The notes under the pieces were generated by a model, which was not told the DNA's origin, made no database searches, and was given only the letters and a program-made list of their open reading frames with translations. From Ralstonia sp. 25mfcol4.1 (GTDB taxonomy: Bacteria; Pseudomonadota; Gammaproteobacteria; Burkholderiales; Burkholderiaceae), in assembly GCF_900104095.1 (NCBI RefSeq), contig NZ_FNJO01000002.1:248001-312000 (forward strand): 64,000 bases of DNA, given 5' to 3'. Numbering within the stretch: the first letter of the stretch is position 1; each line of letters starts with the position of its first letter. Position numbers and translations under genes: made by a program. Positions 31,356 to 42,055 of the stretch are shown here, piece after piece.

Positions 31356-34300
31356 TTACGCCTCGCCCAGCATCTGCGCCACTGACGATGCGGTGGCGGC
31401 GGCTTTCTCGCCGATCAACTGCTGCAGCGTGCGCAGCAGTTCGTCCTCGTTGAACGGCTTGCCCAGATAGACGTTCACGCCAATCTCCGCCGCATAACGG
31501 CGATGCTTCTCCGCCGTACGCGACGTGATCATGACCAGCGGCATGCGGCTGGTGCGGGCATCGGCCCGCACGTTGCGCGTCAGGTCGAAGCCGTCCATGT
31601 TCGGCATCTCGATATCGACCAGCATCGCGTCGGGCATCACTTCCTGGAGCTGACGCAGCGCGTCCACGCCGTCGCGGGCCAGTACCACCTGGTAGCCGGC
31701 ACGCGTCAGCAGTCGCTGGCTGGCCTTGCGCACGGTGAGTGAATCATCCACCACCATCACGGTCGGCTGCGTCATCAGCCCCGGCACGGGCACTGCCGCG
31801 CCGGCGTCGACGAACTCTGCAACTGCGCCGGTCTGGCCGCTGTGTTGCAGCGCGGCCAGCACCGGCCTGGCCGGCGCCGTGGCGCCGCGCTCGCGCTCCC
31901 AACGCTGGGCCAGCACCACCGGGTTGTAGATCAGCACGATCTCGCCATCGCCCAGCGTGGTCGCGCCGGCAATGCCTTCCATACGTGCCAGATGCGGGCC
32001 GATGTGCTTCACCACCACTTCGCGGTTGCCCAGCACGTCGTCCACATGCACGGCCACGCGCTCGGCACCCGAGCGCACCACCACCACCGGCGAATACTTG
32101 CGCCCCGACGCCATGCCGGCGGCTTCCTCCAGCAGCGCGCCAAAATAGAAGAACGGCACCTCGATGCCGGCTGCGCTGAAGCGCCCGGCGTTATAGGCCT
32201 CCAGCAGCGGCTTCTCGCGCAACTGGTGGACCTGGTCGATCATGCCGCTCGGCATGGCGAACAGGCGTCCGCCCAGCGACACCAGCAGCACCTGCGTGAT
32301 CGCCGTGGTCAGCGGCAGGTGCACGGTGAAGCTGGTGCCACGGCCGGCCTCGGTCGACAGCGTGATACGGCCGCCCAGCGCCACCGTTTCCGCACGCACC
32401 ACGTCCATCCCGACGCCACGGCCCGCCAGTTCCGACACCGCGTCGGCGGTCGAAAACCCCGGCGCGAAGATCATTTCGGTCAGGCGGGCCTCGCTGGCGT
32501 CTTCGTCGGGGGCCATCAGCTGGCGCGCGACGGCACGCTCGCGAATGCGCGGCAGGTTCAGGCCGCTGCCGTCGTCGAAGAACGTCAGCACCACTTCGTT
32601 GCCTTCCTGCTGCACTTCCAGCGTCAGCGCGCCGGTGGCGGACTTGCCCGCCGCACGTCGCACATCGGCCGGCTCGATGCCATGCACCACGGCGTTGCGG
32701 ATCAGGTGCTCGATCGGCCCGGCCATGCGGTCCAGCACCGAGCGGTCGATCTCCACGGTACCGCCCTTGATCAGCAGGCGCACTTCCTTGCCGGTTTCGG
32801 TGGCCGACTGGCGTGCCACGCGGTACAGACGTTCGGCCAGCGCATCGAACTGCACCATGCGCGCCTGCATCAGGCCGCGCTGCAGCCCACGTGTCAGCCG
32901 CGCCTGCGCCGCCAGGTCACCCGACGCGCGGTCGAAGCCGCGCTGCAGGTTCTGCTCCACGGTGGCCACGTCGTTGACCGACTCCGCCATCATCCGCGTC
33001 AGCTCCTGGAAGCGCGTGAAGCGGTCGAATTCCAGCGGATCGAATTCCTGGTTGTGCTGCTGGTCGGCGATCCGCGATGCCATCTGCGTTTCGGCCTGGA
33101 TTTCGATCTCGCGCAGCTGCATGCGCAGACGGGCGACGTTGTCGTTCAGTTCGCCCAGATAGCTGCGCAATGCTTCCAGTTCGCTGTCCAGGCGGGCGCG
33201 CGTCGCGCTCACTTCGCCGGCGTCGTTGATCAGCGTGTCCAGCGCGCGGGCCTGCACGCGCACCAGTGCGCGCTGGCGGTCGGCGTCGGTCGGCAAGGCG
33301 GCCGGCGCAGCGGGCATCAGCGGCGCCACCGGGACTGCCGCGTGCTGCGGCGCTGCCGGAGCGGACGCGTCCATCGCCTCGGCCGATGTCGCCAGCGCGG
33401 CGGCGCCAGCAGGCGCGGCAACCAGCCCGTTGACGACGTCGGCATCGTCCAACGGCAGCAGGCGGCCGTTCTGCAGCGCGTCCACGTGCGCCAGGATGCG
33501 GTCGTACCACGCGTACAGCTTGCCGAACAGGTCCGGCGACACGCGCTGGCCGCGCACGCTGGCTTCGAGCAGCGTTTCCATTTCGTGCGCCGCCTGGCCC
33601 AGCGCCATGGCCCCGGCCATCCGCGCACTGCCCTTCAGCGTGTGCAGGCCGCGCAGGATCAGGCCGCCGTGCTGCGCATCGTCGGGCGAGGCTTCCCACG
33701 TGCGCACCAGCTTACCGAGATCGGGCAGCGCGCCATGGGCTTCTTCCAGGAAGATCTCGACCAGGGCCGGGTCCAGCGCCGAGGCATCGGTCGAGGTGTC
33801 CTCGGGCAGCGTATCGGGCGTATCGGGCGCGTCGGGCGAATGCGGCGTGACGTGCGCCACGGCGATCGAATCATGACGCGGCGCGGTCGGCAGCGAAATC
33901 ACCACGGCGTCCTGCACCGGGGTGACGGGTGTCAGCACCGGGCCCGTCGGCACCGACACCGGCGGCAGCGACGTGATCGGCGTCAGCTTCACGGGCGGCA
34001 GTTCCGCCACGGGCGCCTTTGCGTCGGCGTCGATCTCGGGCAGCGGCTGGGACGTCGTCGAATTCTGACCGAACAGTTGCGACACCGAGCCTTCCTGTCC
34101 GGTGGACTGGGCGGCCGGCAGCGCGGCGCGCGGACGTACCAGCGCGCGCTCGCCAAAATCGTTCAGGTCGCGGCACAGCGAGGCATCGGCATCGGGCCAG
34201 ATGCCGGCGGCAAACTGGTGCAGCATCGCGCGCAGGCGCTCCACGGCCATGTCCAGCAGGCGGAAGTCCGCCGGGTGCATGACCACCGGATGACGGCCCA

Positions 34301-37300
34301 GCAGCAACAGCAGATGTTCGAGCGCCTCGGCAATCTCGCGCACCGGCTCCAGGCCGACCGTCGACGCGCTGCCCTGCAGCGTGTGCGCCACGCGCATGGC
34401 CAGCTCGCTCGGACACGGATGATTTTCGTGCCGCCACTCGGACAGGTCCGTGGCGAACTGGCGCAGCAGGTCGTCGGCCTCCTGCAGGTAGACGTTGTAC
34501 AGCGCCAGGCCGATGCGAACCGGACCAATGACCTTGTAGCCCTCGTCCTCGTCGGCCAGCCCGCCGGACAGCCGGAACGGCAGCACGTTGTCGTCGGCCG
34601 GCGCGGCCCCGGCGGCATCCAGCGGGTCGGCGGCATCTAGCGGGTCGGCGGCAGCGGACCCGGCAAGATCGACGGGGGCCGGCAGGTCTGCCGGTTCGGC
34701 GGAAGACAACCGGCTGTTCACCGGTACCAGCGGCGCGGACGCCTGCGCCAGCAGCGCATCGAGCGAATCGATCTGGCCGCCATCGGCCTCGCCCGATGCC
34801 ATGCCGCCCGGCTCGCGCAGCGCCTGCGCGGCATCCACCAGCGGATCGATCTCGCGCAGCGTCGACGGATCCTCAAGCAGGGCCAGCGCCCATTCGCGCA
34901 GCAGGTCTTGCGCCTGTTGCAGCAAGGCAGGCAGTTCGGGCACCGGCTCGCGCGCCTCGGCGATCCACAGGTTCATCACCTGTTCGACGGCCCAGGCCGC
35001 TTCGCCATAGCGGTTCAGGCCAACCATGCGGCTCGATCCCTTGAGCGTATGGAAGGCGCGGCGCAGACGGCTCAGCACGTCGGTATCGCGCAGGGCGTCC
35101 AGGCCGCCAGCCAGGTCGGTGGCGATATTGCCCAGCACCTCTTCGGCTTCGGACAGGAAGATTTCCAGCAGTTCGGCGTCGATCGCGGCCGCATCGGACG
35201 GCATCGACGCGGCGGCGGGCGCAGCCGTCACCGGCGCGACGGCGGCTGGCAATGGGTCGGCCAGAGCCACCACCATGCGCTCGGCCGCCGATTCGCTGCC
35301 GGCCAGCCAGGCGTGCAGCTGCGTCGTGGCCTCGCTGGCCTGGCGGCGCAGCGCGGCGTCGTCGTCGATGGCAGCCTGATCGGCTACCGCCTGCAGCGCG
35401 GCACGCAGCCGCTGGATCTCGGGAGAATCGGCGGTGGCGGCCACCCGAATGGCATCCATCGCTGCACTGCGCGCCGCGCCCAGCGCGCCTTGCGGGGCGG
35501 CGTCCTGGCGTTGCGTGCGCAGCGCGAACGGATCGTCGCTGGCGGCATCGTTCTGTTTGCGGCCGAATTCGAGCAGGTCGGCAAACGCATGGACCGTGCC
35601 CAGTTCGGCGGCGATATCCGACAACTGATCGATACGCGCGGCGTGGTCGGTGGTTTCACGCAGCACGCCTAGGCGCTGCAGCACCGAGCGCACCGACGCC
35701 AGCGCGGCTTCGGTCTCGTCGTTGATGCCCTCGGGCAGCGCGGCACTGCCGTGGATGCGTTCGATCGAGGCCAGCAGCGCGCCAAAGGCGTGCGCGGCGT
35801 CGTCCAGGGCATTGCCCCCATCGGCGCGCGCCGCATTGCGGTCATAGGTATCGAGCCACGATTCGCCGCTGTCCAGCTGGGCACGCACCTGCGCCACGGC
35901 TTCGGTGCGCTGCGCCTGGGCACCAGCGGACTGCACCAGTTCGGCCAGCCACGCGGGCGCTGCCGCATCGGCATCGGCCAGGCAGGCGGTCAGCGTCTCG
36001 CAGCGCATGGCGAACTCGGCGGCCGATGCGTGGCCGGATTTGCCGTGGACGCGCCAGGGCATGGCCAGCGCCCGCGACAGGAACAGCGCCACGCCGCCCC
36101 GGCCCAGCGCATCGCCCGCCGGCCGTTGGCCCGCGTAGGCGGCGGCTGCGGTCAGGCACTGCTGCAGCGCCGGCTGTGCCAGGGGCATGGCGGCCTCGGC
36201 CAGCGACGCCAGCGCAAGCTCCCATCCCGACTGGTCGTCGGCGGCGGCCCGCTCGATCGCGGTGGCCGCGTGCTGCAGGTTGCGCGTATCGATCGGATCG
36301 AGCCAGCCGTAGTAGCGTTGCCGGTAATCGGCCCGCGCCACCACGTGCGCCGGGTCTACCCGGTACGCCTGCAGGCTGCGCGCGATATCGACGCGCAGCA
36401 CCTGCACGGCGGCCTGCACCACGGGCGGCGTGGTGTCCTCGGGGCCGTCCGGGGTCAGGCCGGTGCTGACGAGCAGGAAGACGGCGTCGTTAAGCAGCGC
36501 CTGCGGCACGCGCACCTGGCCCTGCAGGTACTGGCGCACCAGCAGGTGGGTACGGGCGGCAAAACGCTTGGCCAGCAGATCGGTCGGCAGCAGGCCGTGG
36601 GCCAGCGCGCGGAACACCATGGCCAGCGTGTGCCAGATGCCGCGATCGGGCGTGTCGGTGGTGCGGCGCGCGTCCTGCTCGTGGTTGCGCACGTCGTCCA
36701 GCGCCGACTGCAGCGGCAGCCAGGCCTCGCGCAGCAGCGACGTTTCGGTGCACGGCGTGGGCAGGCGCAGCGCCTTCAGCAACGCGGCCTCGAAACGCTG
36801 GCGCGCGCGGGTCACGGCGGACGCCGAGCGGGTGGGCAGCACGATGCCGGGCAGCATCTGCAGCTCGTCCAGCCACAGGTCGGCCGGATGCACGCGCTCG
36901 TCCTTCATCATCGAGAGCGCGGCGGCATAGGGCTGGAACAGGCGCAGCGGGTCTTCCGCGTCGCCCGCCATCAGGTCGTCGACGTATTCGGCCAGTGCCT
37001 GCACGCCGGTGCGGAACACCGCCAGCATGGCGGCGTCGGCGGCCACCGTGCCGGCATCGACCGCTTCCAGCAGGCGGCGCAGCGCCTGGCAATAGGCATC
37101 CACCCCGCGCAGGCCAACGATATGCACGGCGCCGGCAGCCTGGTGCAGGTGCTGTCCGGCCAGGCGCAGCGATGTGGTGTCCCGGGCGCCCAGTGCTTCC
37201 GGCGTTTGCCGGATTTCGTCGACATAGTGGCCCAGCTCGGTCGCGGCGTCGTCCAGCGCGGTACGCAGGCTTGGCGCGAGCCAGGCCAGCACCGAGAGGT

Positions 37301-37409
37301 CGCGCTGCGGGGCAGCCGGAACCCCGGCTGCGGCCGTATCCGGCGTGGCATGCGATTGCGGCGCGGCCGTGGCGGCCTCGTCGCTGGTGAGGATGGAATT
37401 CAGGGACAT
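31356..37409 (-). CDS. chpA: Chemosensory hybrid histidine kinase ChpA/PilL
   Basis: At 2017 residues this is the CheA-type kinase that controls type IV pilus extension, retraction and cAMP or twitching responses. A degenerate FimV/Hpt-like N-terminal region comes first. Three phosphotransfer domains follow, each with a histidine in an HTL(K/Q)GSxxxVGL-like motif near residues 787, 1009 and 1256 (AFHTLKGSSRMVGL, VAHTLQGSASTVGL, LHTLKGSARMAGA). The dimerisation and ATPase core has N-box HLIRNAVVHGIE near 1566 and GRGVGMDVVRAETVALGG. A CheW-like domain and a C-terminal receiver with phospho-acceptor Asp1932 (MLVDIEMPNMDGF) complete it. The ATG at 37409 is preferred to a TTG at 37433. It is the last gene of the operon, 38 bases after pilJ. 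Confidence 0.95.
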   Translation of the reverse strand: MSLNSILTSDEAATAAPQSHATPDTAAAGVPAAPQRDLSVLAWLAPSLRTALDDAATELGHYVDEIRQTPEALGARDTTSLRLAGQHLHQAAGAVHIVGLRGVDAYCQALRRLLEAVDAGTVAADAAMLAVFRTGVQALAEYVDDLMAGDAEDPLRLFQPYAAALSMMKDERVHPADLWLDELQMLPGIVLPTRSASAVTRARQRFEAALLKALRLPTPCTETSLLREAWLPLQSALDDVRNHEQDARRTTDTPDRGIWHTLAMVFRALAHGLLPTDLLAKRFAARTHLLVRQYLQGQVRVPQALLNDAVFLLVSTGLTPDGPEDTTPPVVQAAVQVLRVDIARSLQAYRVDPAHVVARADYRQRYYGWLDPIDTRNLQHAATAIERAAADDQSGWELALASLAEAAMPLAQPALQQCLTAAAAYAGQRPAGDALGRGGVALFLSRALAMPWRVHGKSGHASAAEFAMRCETLTACLADADAAAPAWLAELVQSAGAQAQRTEAVAQVRAQLDSGESWLDTYDRNAARADGGNALDDAAHAFGALLASIERIHGSAALPEGINDETEAALASVRSVLQRLGVLRETTDHAARIDQLSDIAAELGTVHAFADLLEFGRKQNDAASDDPFALRTQRQDAAPQGALGAARSAAMDAIRVAATADSPEIQRLRAALQAVADQAAIDDDAALRRQASEATTQLHAWLAGSESAAERMVVALADPLPAAVAPVTAAPAAASMPSDAAAIDAELLEIFLSEAEEVLGNIATDLAGGLDALRDTDVLSRLRRAFHTLKGSSRMVGLNRYGEAAWAVEQVMNLWIAEAREPVPELPALLQQAQDLLREWALALLEDPSTLREIDPLVDAAQALREPGGMASGEADGGQIDSLDALLAQASAPLVPVNSRLSSAEPADLPAPVDLAGSAAADPLDAADPLDAAGAAPADDNVLPFRLSGGLADEDEGYKVIGPVRIGLALYNVYLQEADDLLRQFATDLSEWRHENHPCPSELAMRVAHTLQGSASTVGLEPVREIAEALEHLLLLLGRHPVVMHPADFRLLDMAVERLRAMLHQFAAGIWPDADASLCRDLNDFGERALVRPRAALPAAQSTGQEGSVSQLFGQNSTTSQPLPEIDADAKAPVAELPPVKLTPITSLPPVSVPTGPVLTPVTPVQDAVVISLPTAPRHDSIAVAHVTPHSPDAPDTPDTLPEDTSTDASALDPALVEIFLEEAHGALPDLGKLVRTWEASPDDAQHGGLILRGLHTLKGSARMAGAMALGQAAHEMETLLEASVRGQRVSPDLFGKLYAWYDRILAHVDALQNGRLLPLDDADVVNGLVAAPAGAAALATSAEAMDASAPAAPQHAAVPVAPLMPAAPAALPTDADRQRALVRVQARALDTLINDAGEVSATRARLDSELEALRSYLGELNDNVARLRMQLREIEIQAETQMASRIADQQHNQEFDPLEFDRFTRFQELTRMMAESVNDVATVEQNLQRGFDRASGDLAAQARLTRGLQRGLMQARMVQFDALAERLYRVARQSATETGKEVRLLIKGGTVEIDRSVLDRMAGPIEHLIRNAVVHGIEPADVRRAAGKSATGALTLEVQQEGNEVVLTFFDDGSGLNLPRIRERAVARQLMAPDEDASEARLTEMIFAPGFSTADAVSELAGRGVGMDVVRAETVALGGRITLSTEAGRGTSFTVHLPLTTAITQVLLVSLGGRLFAMPSGMIDQVHQLREKPLLEAYNAGRFSAAGIEVPFFYFGALLEEAAGMASGRKYSPVVVVRSGAERVAVHVDDVLGNREVVVKHIGPHLARMEGIAGATTLGDGEIVLIYNPVVLAQRWERERGATAPARPVLAALQHSGQTGAVAEFVDAGAAVPVPGLMTQPTVMVVDDSLTVRKASQRLLTRAGYQVVLARDGVDALRQLQEVMPDAMLVDIEMPNMDGFDLTRNVRADARTSRMPLVMITSRTAEKHRRYAAEIGVNVYLGKPFNEDELLRTLQQLIGEKAAATASSVAQMLGEA

Positions 37410-37447
37410 GACCAGTTCCGGTGCGGCCGTCAACGTACGGGCGGGCG

Positions 37448-39643
37448 TCAGGCGATCTTGAATCGCGACACCGAGTTACGCAGCTCTTCGGTCAGCGCGG
37501 TCAGCTGACGCACCGACGCGGCGGTGTGGCGCGTGCCCGCCGTCGTTTGCGCGGTGACCTGCAGGATGCCTTCGATGTGATGGGCCACGTTGGTGGCCAG
37601 GCCCGCCTCGTGCGACGTGGTCTGCGCGATCTGCTCGATCAGCTCGGCCAGCTGGCGCGACACGCGGCCGATCTCCACCAGGGCGGCGCCGGCATTGTCC
37701 GACAGCCGCGCCCCTTCCACCACGCCCGCCGTGCTCTGCTCCATGGCGTGCACGGCGTCCTGCGTGTCGGTCTGAATCGTGCGGATCAGCGCGCCAATCT
37801 GCTTGGTTGCCTCGCCCGAGCGTTCGGCCAGGCGCTGCACTTCTTCCGCCACCACCGAGAAGCCGCGCCCGGCTTCACCTGCCGAAGCCGCCTGGATGGC
37901 GGCGTTCAGTGCCAGCACGTTGGTCTGTTCGGTAATGTCCGAGATCAGCTCGACGATTTCACCGATCTCCTGCGACGATTCGCCCAGGCGCTTGATCCGC
38001 TTCGAGGTTTCCTGAATCTGGTCGCGAATGTCGTTCATGCCCGCGATGGCGTTCTGCACCGCCTGCTGGCCCTGTTCGGCAGCCGACAGCGACGCACGCG
38101 CCACGTTGGCGGATTCGGCCGCGCCGCGCGATACCTGCGTGATGCGGTCCGCCATCTCCACCACCGACTCGCCGGTCTGGCGGATCTGGCGCGACTGCTC
38201 TTCGGTGGTGGCCGCCAGCTGTACGGAGGTGTCCTGCACCTGCGACGAAGCGTGCTGCACCTGCCCGGCGGTCTGCTGCACGCGGCCCACCAACTCTTTC
38301 AGTTCTTCCACCGTATAGTTCACCGAGTCGGCGATGGCGCCGGTGATGTCCTCGGTCACGGTGGCCTGGCGCGTCAGGTCGCCGTCAGCGATGTCCTGCA
38401 GCTCGTTCATCAACTGCAGAATGGCCTTCTGGGTGGCGTCGTTGTTGCGCTTTTCCTCCAGGCGGCGCGCTTCGGCCTCGCGCTCGCGCGCTTCGGCTTC
38501 CAGCGCACGCACGCGCGAATCGCGCAGGTACAGCGCCGCCAGCCCGGCCAGGCACAGCAGCGTGGCCACGGCCGATATCACCATCGCGCCAAACGTCCAC
38601 GGGCGGAACCGCGCCCCTTCGGCGTATGCCGTCTGCAGTTCGGCCAGCTCGCCGCGCAGCGCCTCGTTGTCGTTGAAGATCTGCTGCTGCGCGCGCTTGG
38701 CGGCGATCAGGCCCGGCAGGTTCTGCAGGATGGTCTGGGTGGTCTTCTGCACCGCCTCGAAACGCTGCGACAGCTGCTGCAGGTAGTTGCGCGTCTCGGC
38801 GTCGGTGGCCGGCGCCAGGCGCAGGGCTTCGGAGCCGTTGGTCAGGCCGTCCAGCGTTTCGCGGAAGGTGTTGGTGTCCTTGCCCAGCAGGAACGCGGTT
38901 TCGGGGTTGACGCCTTCGCCCGAGAGGAATTCGTTCAGGTTCTTACCCAGGCGCTGCGTCAGCATCACCAGCTGCGCGGAAGCGGCCACCTCGCGCGTGT
39001 TCGATCCAGCCTGCAGCTTGATGGCGGCCACCTGTTCGGCCGCTTCGAGCAGTTCCGGGTTCGACGCGTTGAAGATCTGCAGCGTCTGACCGATCGTCGT
39101 CAGGATGGGCTGCTGGGCCAGCACGTCGGCCGCGCTCTTTTCCGATCGCTTCCATGATCCGAATGCCTTTTCGAGCAGCGGCTCGGCCGGGCCGGACGTG
39201 GCGCGCACGTGCTTTTCGTCGCTGCCGTTCTGCAGCGCCAGCAAGTCGGCGGTCAGCTGCTCCTTGGACTGGCGCAGCTGCGTGAACGCCTGCGCGTTAC
39301 CGAGCAGCGCCACCGGCACCGCTTTACCCAGACGCTGCGAGTGCATCAGCATGTTACCGGCGATCTCGATCTGCGCCGCGCCGTTGTTGGCCTGGCGGTT
39401 ATCAAGATAGACCGATGCCAGCAGCGCCAGCAGCGACGCCACCACGCCGCCGGTCAGCAACCGTTGCTGGGAAGAGAACGGCATGCGCGTCAGCCAGCCC
39501 GACATCATTTCCACCGGCGTCCGGCCCGCGCCACCCTTGCCCGTGCCGGCCTTGGCGAATACCGATGCGCGCGGCGCCGCCGCGTCGGCAGCGGCACCGG
39601 CGGTAGCGGTGCGACGGCCCAGGCTGATCTTCTTGATTCCCAT
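37448..39643 (-). CDS. pilJ: Type IV pilus methyl-accepting chemotaxis protein PilJ
   Basis: This 731-residue inner-membrane receptor feeds the ChpA kinase. Membrane helices lie near residues 60-80 ([19 protein letters not shown]) and 350-372, enclosing a helical periplasmic region with two PilJ-type repeats ([15 protein letters not shown] and [15 protein letters not shown]). The cytoplasmic part has a HAMP-like segment, long coiled coils and the signalling hairpin tip [20 protein letters not shown] with [25 protein letters not shown] precedes the ATG. It lies 56 bases after pilI. Confidence 0.95.
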   Translation of the reverse strand: MGIKKISLGRRTATAGAAADAAAPRASVFAKAGTGKGGAGRTPVEMMSGWLTRMPFSSQQRLLTGGVVASLLALLASVYLDNRQANNGAAQIEIAGNMLMHSQRLGKAVPVALLGNAQAFTQLRQSKEQLTADLLALQNGSDEKHVRATSGPAEPLLEKAFGSWKRSEKSAADVLAQQPILTTIGQTLQIFNASNPELLEAAEQVAAIKLQAGSNTREVAASAQLVMLTQRLGKNLNEFLSGEGVNPETAFLLGKDTNTFRETLDGLTNGSEALRLAPATDAETRNYLQQLSQRFEAVQKTTQTILQNLPGLIAAKRAQQQIFNDNEALRGELAELQTAYAEGARFRPWTFGAMVISAVATLLCLAGLAALYLRDSRVRALEAEAREREAEARRLEEKRNNDATQKAILQLMNELQDIADGDLTRQATVTEDITGAIADSVNYTVEELKELVGRVQQTAGQVQHASSQVQDTSVQLAATTEEQSRQIRQTGESVVEMADRITQVSRGAAESANVARASLSAAEQGQQAVQNAIAGMNDIRDQIQETSKRIKRLGESSQEIGEIVELISDITEQTNVLALNAAIQAASAGEAGRGFSVVAEEVQRLAERSGEATKQIGALIRTIQTDTQDAVHAMEQSTAGVVEGARLSDNAGAALVEIGRVSRQLAELIEQIAQTTSHEAGLATNVAHHIEGILQVTAQTTAGTRHTAASVRQLTALTEELRNSVSRFKIA

Positions 39644-39699
39644 GGCAACCCCTCTGTTCGTTCGTTTTCTGTTTGGTTCTTGTGCTCAGACGTCAGGCT

Positions 39700-40251
39700 T
39701 CAGGCCGCATCGCGGCCAGCCTGCAGGAATGCCGGGGCATCCAGCAACTGGCGGATGTCCAGCACCTGCCAGTCGCGCCCGTCCCGGTCCGCGAAGGCGG
39801 CACCGCGCCAGGCCTCGGGCTCGGCGCCACCGGCCGGTGTCAGGTCCACCGCGTGCCGCAGCCCAACCACGCGCGTGGCGATGATGCCGCAGGCACGTTC
39901 GACGTGGCGCGACAGCACCACGATCTTGCTGCCCGGCTGCACCGGGGTCGGACCGTCGCCGCAGAACATGCCGAAATCGATCACGCCCAGCAGGTTGCCC
40001 CGCGCGTTGACCAGGCCGCGATACCACGGCTGCGTCAGCGGCACGGCGGCCGGCGCGCGCATTTCCAGCACCTCGCCGGTGTCCATCAGCGGCAGCAGCC
40101 AGTTGCGCTGGCCCACCAGCACGCCCAGGTAGCTGTCGACGGCGGGCAGGTTGCGCGCCTCGCGCAGGCGCCGCGCCAGCATGGCCTGATAGTCATGCAG
40201 GCGGGTCTGGCGAGTCTGGCGGGTTCGGATGTCTTGGCGCGGCGCGTTCAT
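39700..40251 (-). CDS. pilI: CheW-like adaptor PilI
   Basis: This 183-residue cytoplasmic CheW-domain protein couples PilJ to ChpA. The CheW fold spans about residues 40-175, with YLGVLVGQRNWLLPLMDTGE, PWYRGLVNARGNLLGVIDFG and VLSRHVERACGIIATRVVGL matching conserved CheW segments. The first 25 residues are basic and polar. It is located between pilH and pilJ as in Pseudomonas. Confidence 0.92.
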   Translation of the reverse strand: MNAPRQDIRTRQTRQTRLHDYQAMLARRLREARNLPAVDSYLGVLVGQRNWLLPLMDTGEVLEMRAPAAVPLTQPWYRGLVNARGNLLGVIDFGMFCGDGPTPVQPGSKIVVLSRHVERACGIIATRVVGLRHAVDLTPAGGAEPEAWRGAAFADRDGRDWQVLDIRQLLDAPAFLQAGRDAA

Positions 40252-40374
40252 GATCGGATACCAGTGAATCCTGGAAACCAGTGGTGAGACCGGTTGTCAT
40301 GGCCGTGCGCGGGCGCCGCCGGCGTCCCTGACAGGACACCCGCGCCCACTCCGGCCCCTAGGCTGCCGCGGCGC

Positions 40375-40743
40375 TCAGTGCGCCAGCGCGGCGATCTTCG
40401 AAAGCAGTTCCTCGCCGTCCACCGGCTTGACGATGTAGTCGGACGCGCCCTGGCGAATGCCCCAGATGCGGTCCGTCTCCAGGCCCTTGCTGGTGCACAT
40501 GATGACGGGGATGTCCTTGAAACGGTCGTCGCGCTTGATCGCGCGGGTGGCCTGGTAGCCGTTCTGGCCAGGCATCACCACATCCATCAGGATCAGGTCG
40601 AAGGTTTCCGCCTCGAGGCGCGTCATGGCCTGTTCGCTGTTGCCGGCCACTGAGACCTTGAAACCCTTCTTGCCGAGCAGGTCGGACATGAACAGGGCTT
40701 CGGTGGGCGAATCGTCGACGATAAGGATTTTGCTGATGGTCAT
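40375..40743 (-). CDS. pilH: Twitching motility response regulator PilH
   Basis: This 122-residue single-domain receiver has the acidic pair in ILIVDDSPTEALFM, phospho-acceptor Asp in LILMDVVMPGQNGYQATRAI near residue 52, a threonine in IMCTSKG and lysine in DYIVKPVDGEELL. PilH is phosphorylated by ChpA and acts with the retraction side of twitching. The ATG at 40743 is the natural start. Order pilG-pilH-pilI is conserved. Confidence 0.94.
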   Translation of the reverse strand: MTISKILIVDDSPTEALFMSDLLGKKGFKVSVAGNSEQAMTRLEAETFDLILMDVVMPGQNGYQATRAIKRDDRFKDIPVIMCTSKGLETDRIWGIRQGASDYIVKPVDGEELLSKIAALAH

Positions 40744-40776
40744 TGTTTCATTCCTGGATACTTCGGGCGGCATGCG

Positions 40777-41271
40777 TCATGCCGCCACGGCCGCACCCTC
40801 TTCCGGCACGCAGCCCGCCAGGCAGGCCTGCACTGCCTGCAGCAGGGCTTCGCGGGAAAACGGCTTGGCCAGATGGTTGTGCGCGCCGACGAGCTTGCCG
40901 CGCGAGCGGTCGAACACGCCGTCGCGGGACGACAGCATGATCACGGGGATGGCGTGGAAGCGTGGGCTTTTCTTGATCAGGGAGCAGGTCTGGTAGCCGT
41001 CGAGCCGCGGCATGAGGATGTCGCAGAAGATGACGTCCGGATGCAGGTCGCCCACCTTGGCGAGCGCCTCGAAGCCGTCCTCGGCCAGCATGACCTGGAA
41101 GCCTGCCTGCGTCAGAAAGATCTCCGCCGTCCGGCGGATGGTGCTGGAGTCGTCGATCACGAGCACTTTCACAGCGGCCTTGCGCGCTGTGGATGCCTCG
41201 CTGGCACCGGCGGTGCCGCCGGCGTTGACCCCATCGACAGACGTGTCTTGTTCTGTTTGAGTGACCCGCAT
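40777..41271 (-). CDS. pilG: Twitching motility response regulator PilG
   Basis: This 164-residue protein has a receiver domain (about residues 35-155) after a polar 30-residue N-terminal extension. Key residues are in VLVIDDSSTIRRTAEIFLTQ, the phospho-acceptor Asp in VIFCDILMPRLDGYQTCSLI, and the lysine in HLAKPFSREALLQ. PilG promotes pilus extension in Pseudomonas. It is the first gene of the pil-chp operon and starts 33 bases upstream of pilH. A start at 41298 would add nine residues. Confidence 0.92.
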   Translation of the reverse strand: MRVTQTEQDTSVDGVNAGGTAGASEASTARKAAVKVLVIDDSSTIRRTAEIFLTQAGFQVMLAEDGFEALAKVGDLHPDVIFCDILMPRLDGYQTCSLIKKSPRFHAIPVIMLSSRDGVFDRSRGKLVGAHNHLAKPFSREALLQAVQACLAGCVPEEGAAVAA

Positions 41272-41630
41272 CTTGTTCCCGCGACCCACGTCCTGCATGA
41301 CACAACAGGCGTAGGCATTCACTTGAGAACTTCCGCACGGCGCCATGAATGGCTGGCCGGCGGCCCCCGATTTTCCAATTCCCAGTCAAAAAAATACCCG
41401 GCAACCCGGCCGGTGGCGGCGCGCTTCTTGTCCGCGCCTGCCCGTTACTGCAATGCTCTTGTGCCGCGGCACCCCGTCTTCAGCCTGCCAGTGGCGGCGC
41501 GGCCGGACGGATGTTCAGTTTTGCCGCAGAGTGTGACAACTCGTGGGGGGGCCGTCAATCCGGACACCCCGGCGTCACGGGCCGTTCTGTCGCTTTGGCG
41601 CGACGCACGGCCATTTCCGGACGACAGGCC
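41272..41630. other. Intergenic region upstream of the pil-chp operon
   Basis: These 359 bases separate rubredoxin from pilG on the minus strand. A weak promoter-like pair on the minus strand (TTGACG near 41557 and CACACT 17 bases downstream) is the only control signal noted. No open frame in it resembles a protein, and no terminator is clear after rubredoxin, so rubA and pilG may share a transcript. Confidence 0.4.
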
Positions 41631-41801
41631 TCAGATGGCCACCATCTCGAAATCTTCCTTGCGTGCTCCGCATTCCGGGCAGGTCCAGTTGATGGGCACG
41701 TCCTCCCATTTGGTACCCGGGGCGATGCCGTCTTCCGGCGCGCCGGTGGCCTCGTCATAGATCCAGCCACAAATCAGGCACATCCAAGTCTTGTATTCCA
41801 T
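41631..41801 (-). CDS. rubA: Rubredoxin
   Basis: This 56-residue electron carrier has one Fe(Cys)4 centre. The paired cysteine motifs are MCLICGWIYDEATG (CxxCG near residues 8-12) and TCPECGARKEDFEMV (CPxCG near 41-45). The length is typical. The ATG at 41801 is preceded by AAGAG; an ATG at 41825 would add eight residues. It lies between hemL (divergent) and pilG. Its redox partner is not evident from the window. Confidence 0.95.
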   Translation of the reverse strand: MEYKTWMCLICGWIYDEATGAPEDGIAPGTKWEDVPINWTCPECGARKEDFEMVAI

Positions 41802-42055
41802 ATGCAGGCTCTTGCCACTCTCCATTAAAATCCAGCGCATGATGGTACCCAATCGGCGCCGATGACGCCACCCATGGGCCGGCGCAATCGGCCCAATATC
41901 GCTGCGTTCGTGCAATTTGACGTGCAGATGCCGCCTGAACGGCACCCTTTCGGCCAGGATTGCCCGCATTTCGGGCAGACCGCCGCAGGCACGAGCAAGC
42001 CGCCCCCCGGCCGGACGCCTGTCTTACCCGAGTCTTCTCTTTTGGCCAGATTCCC

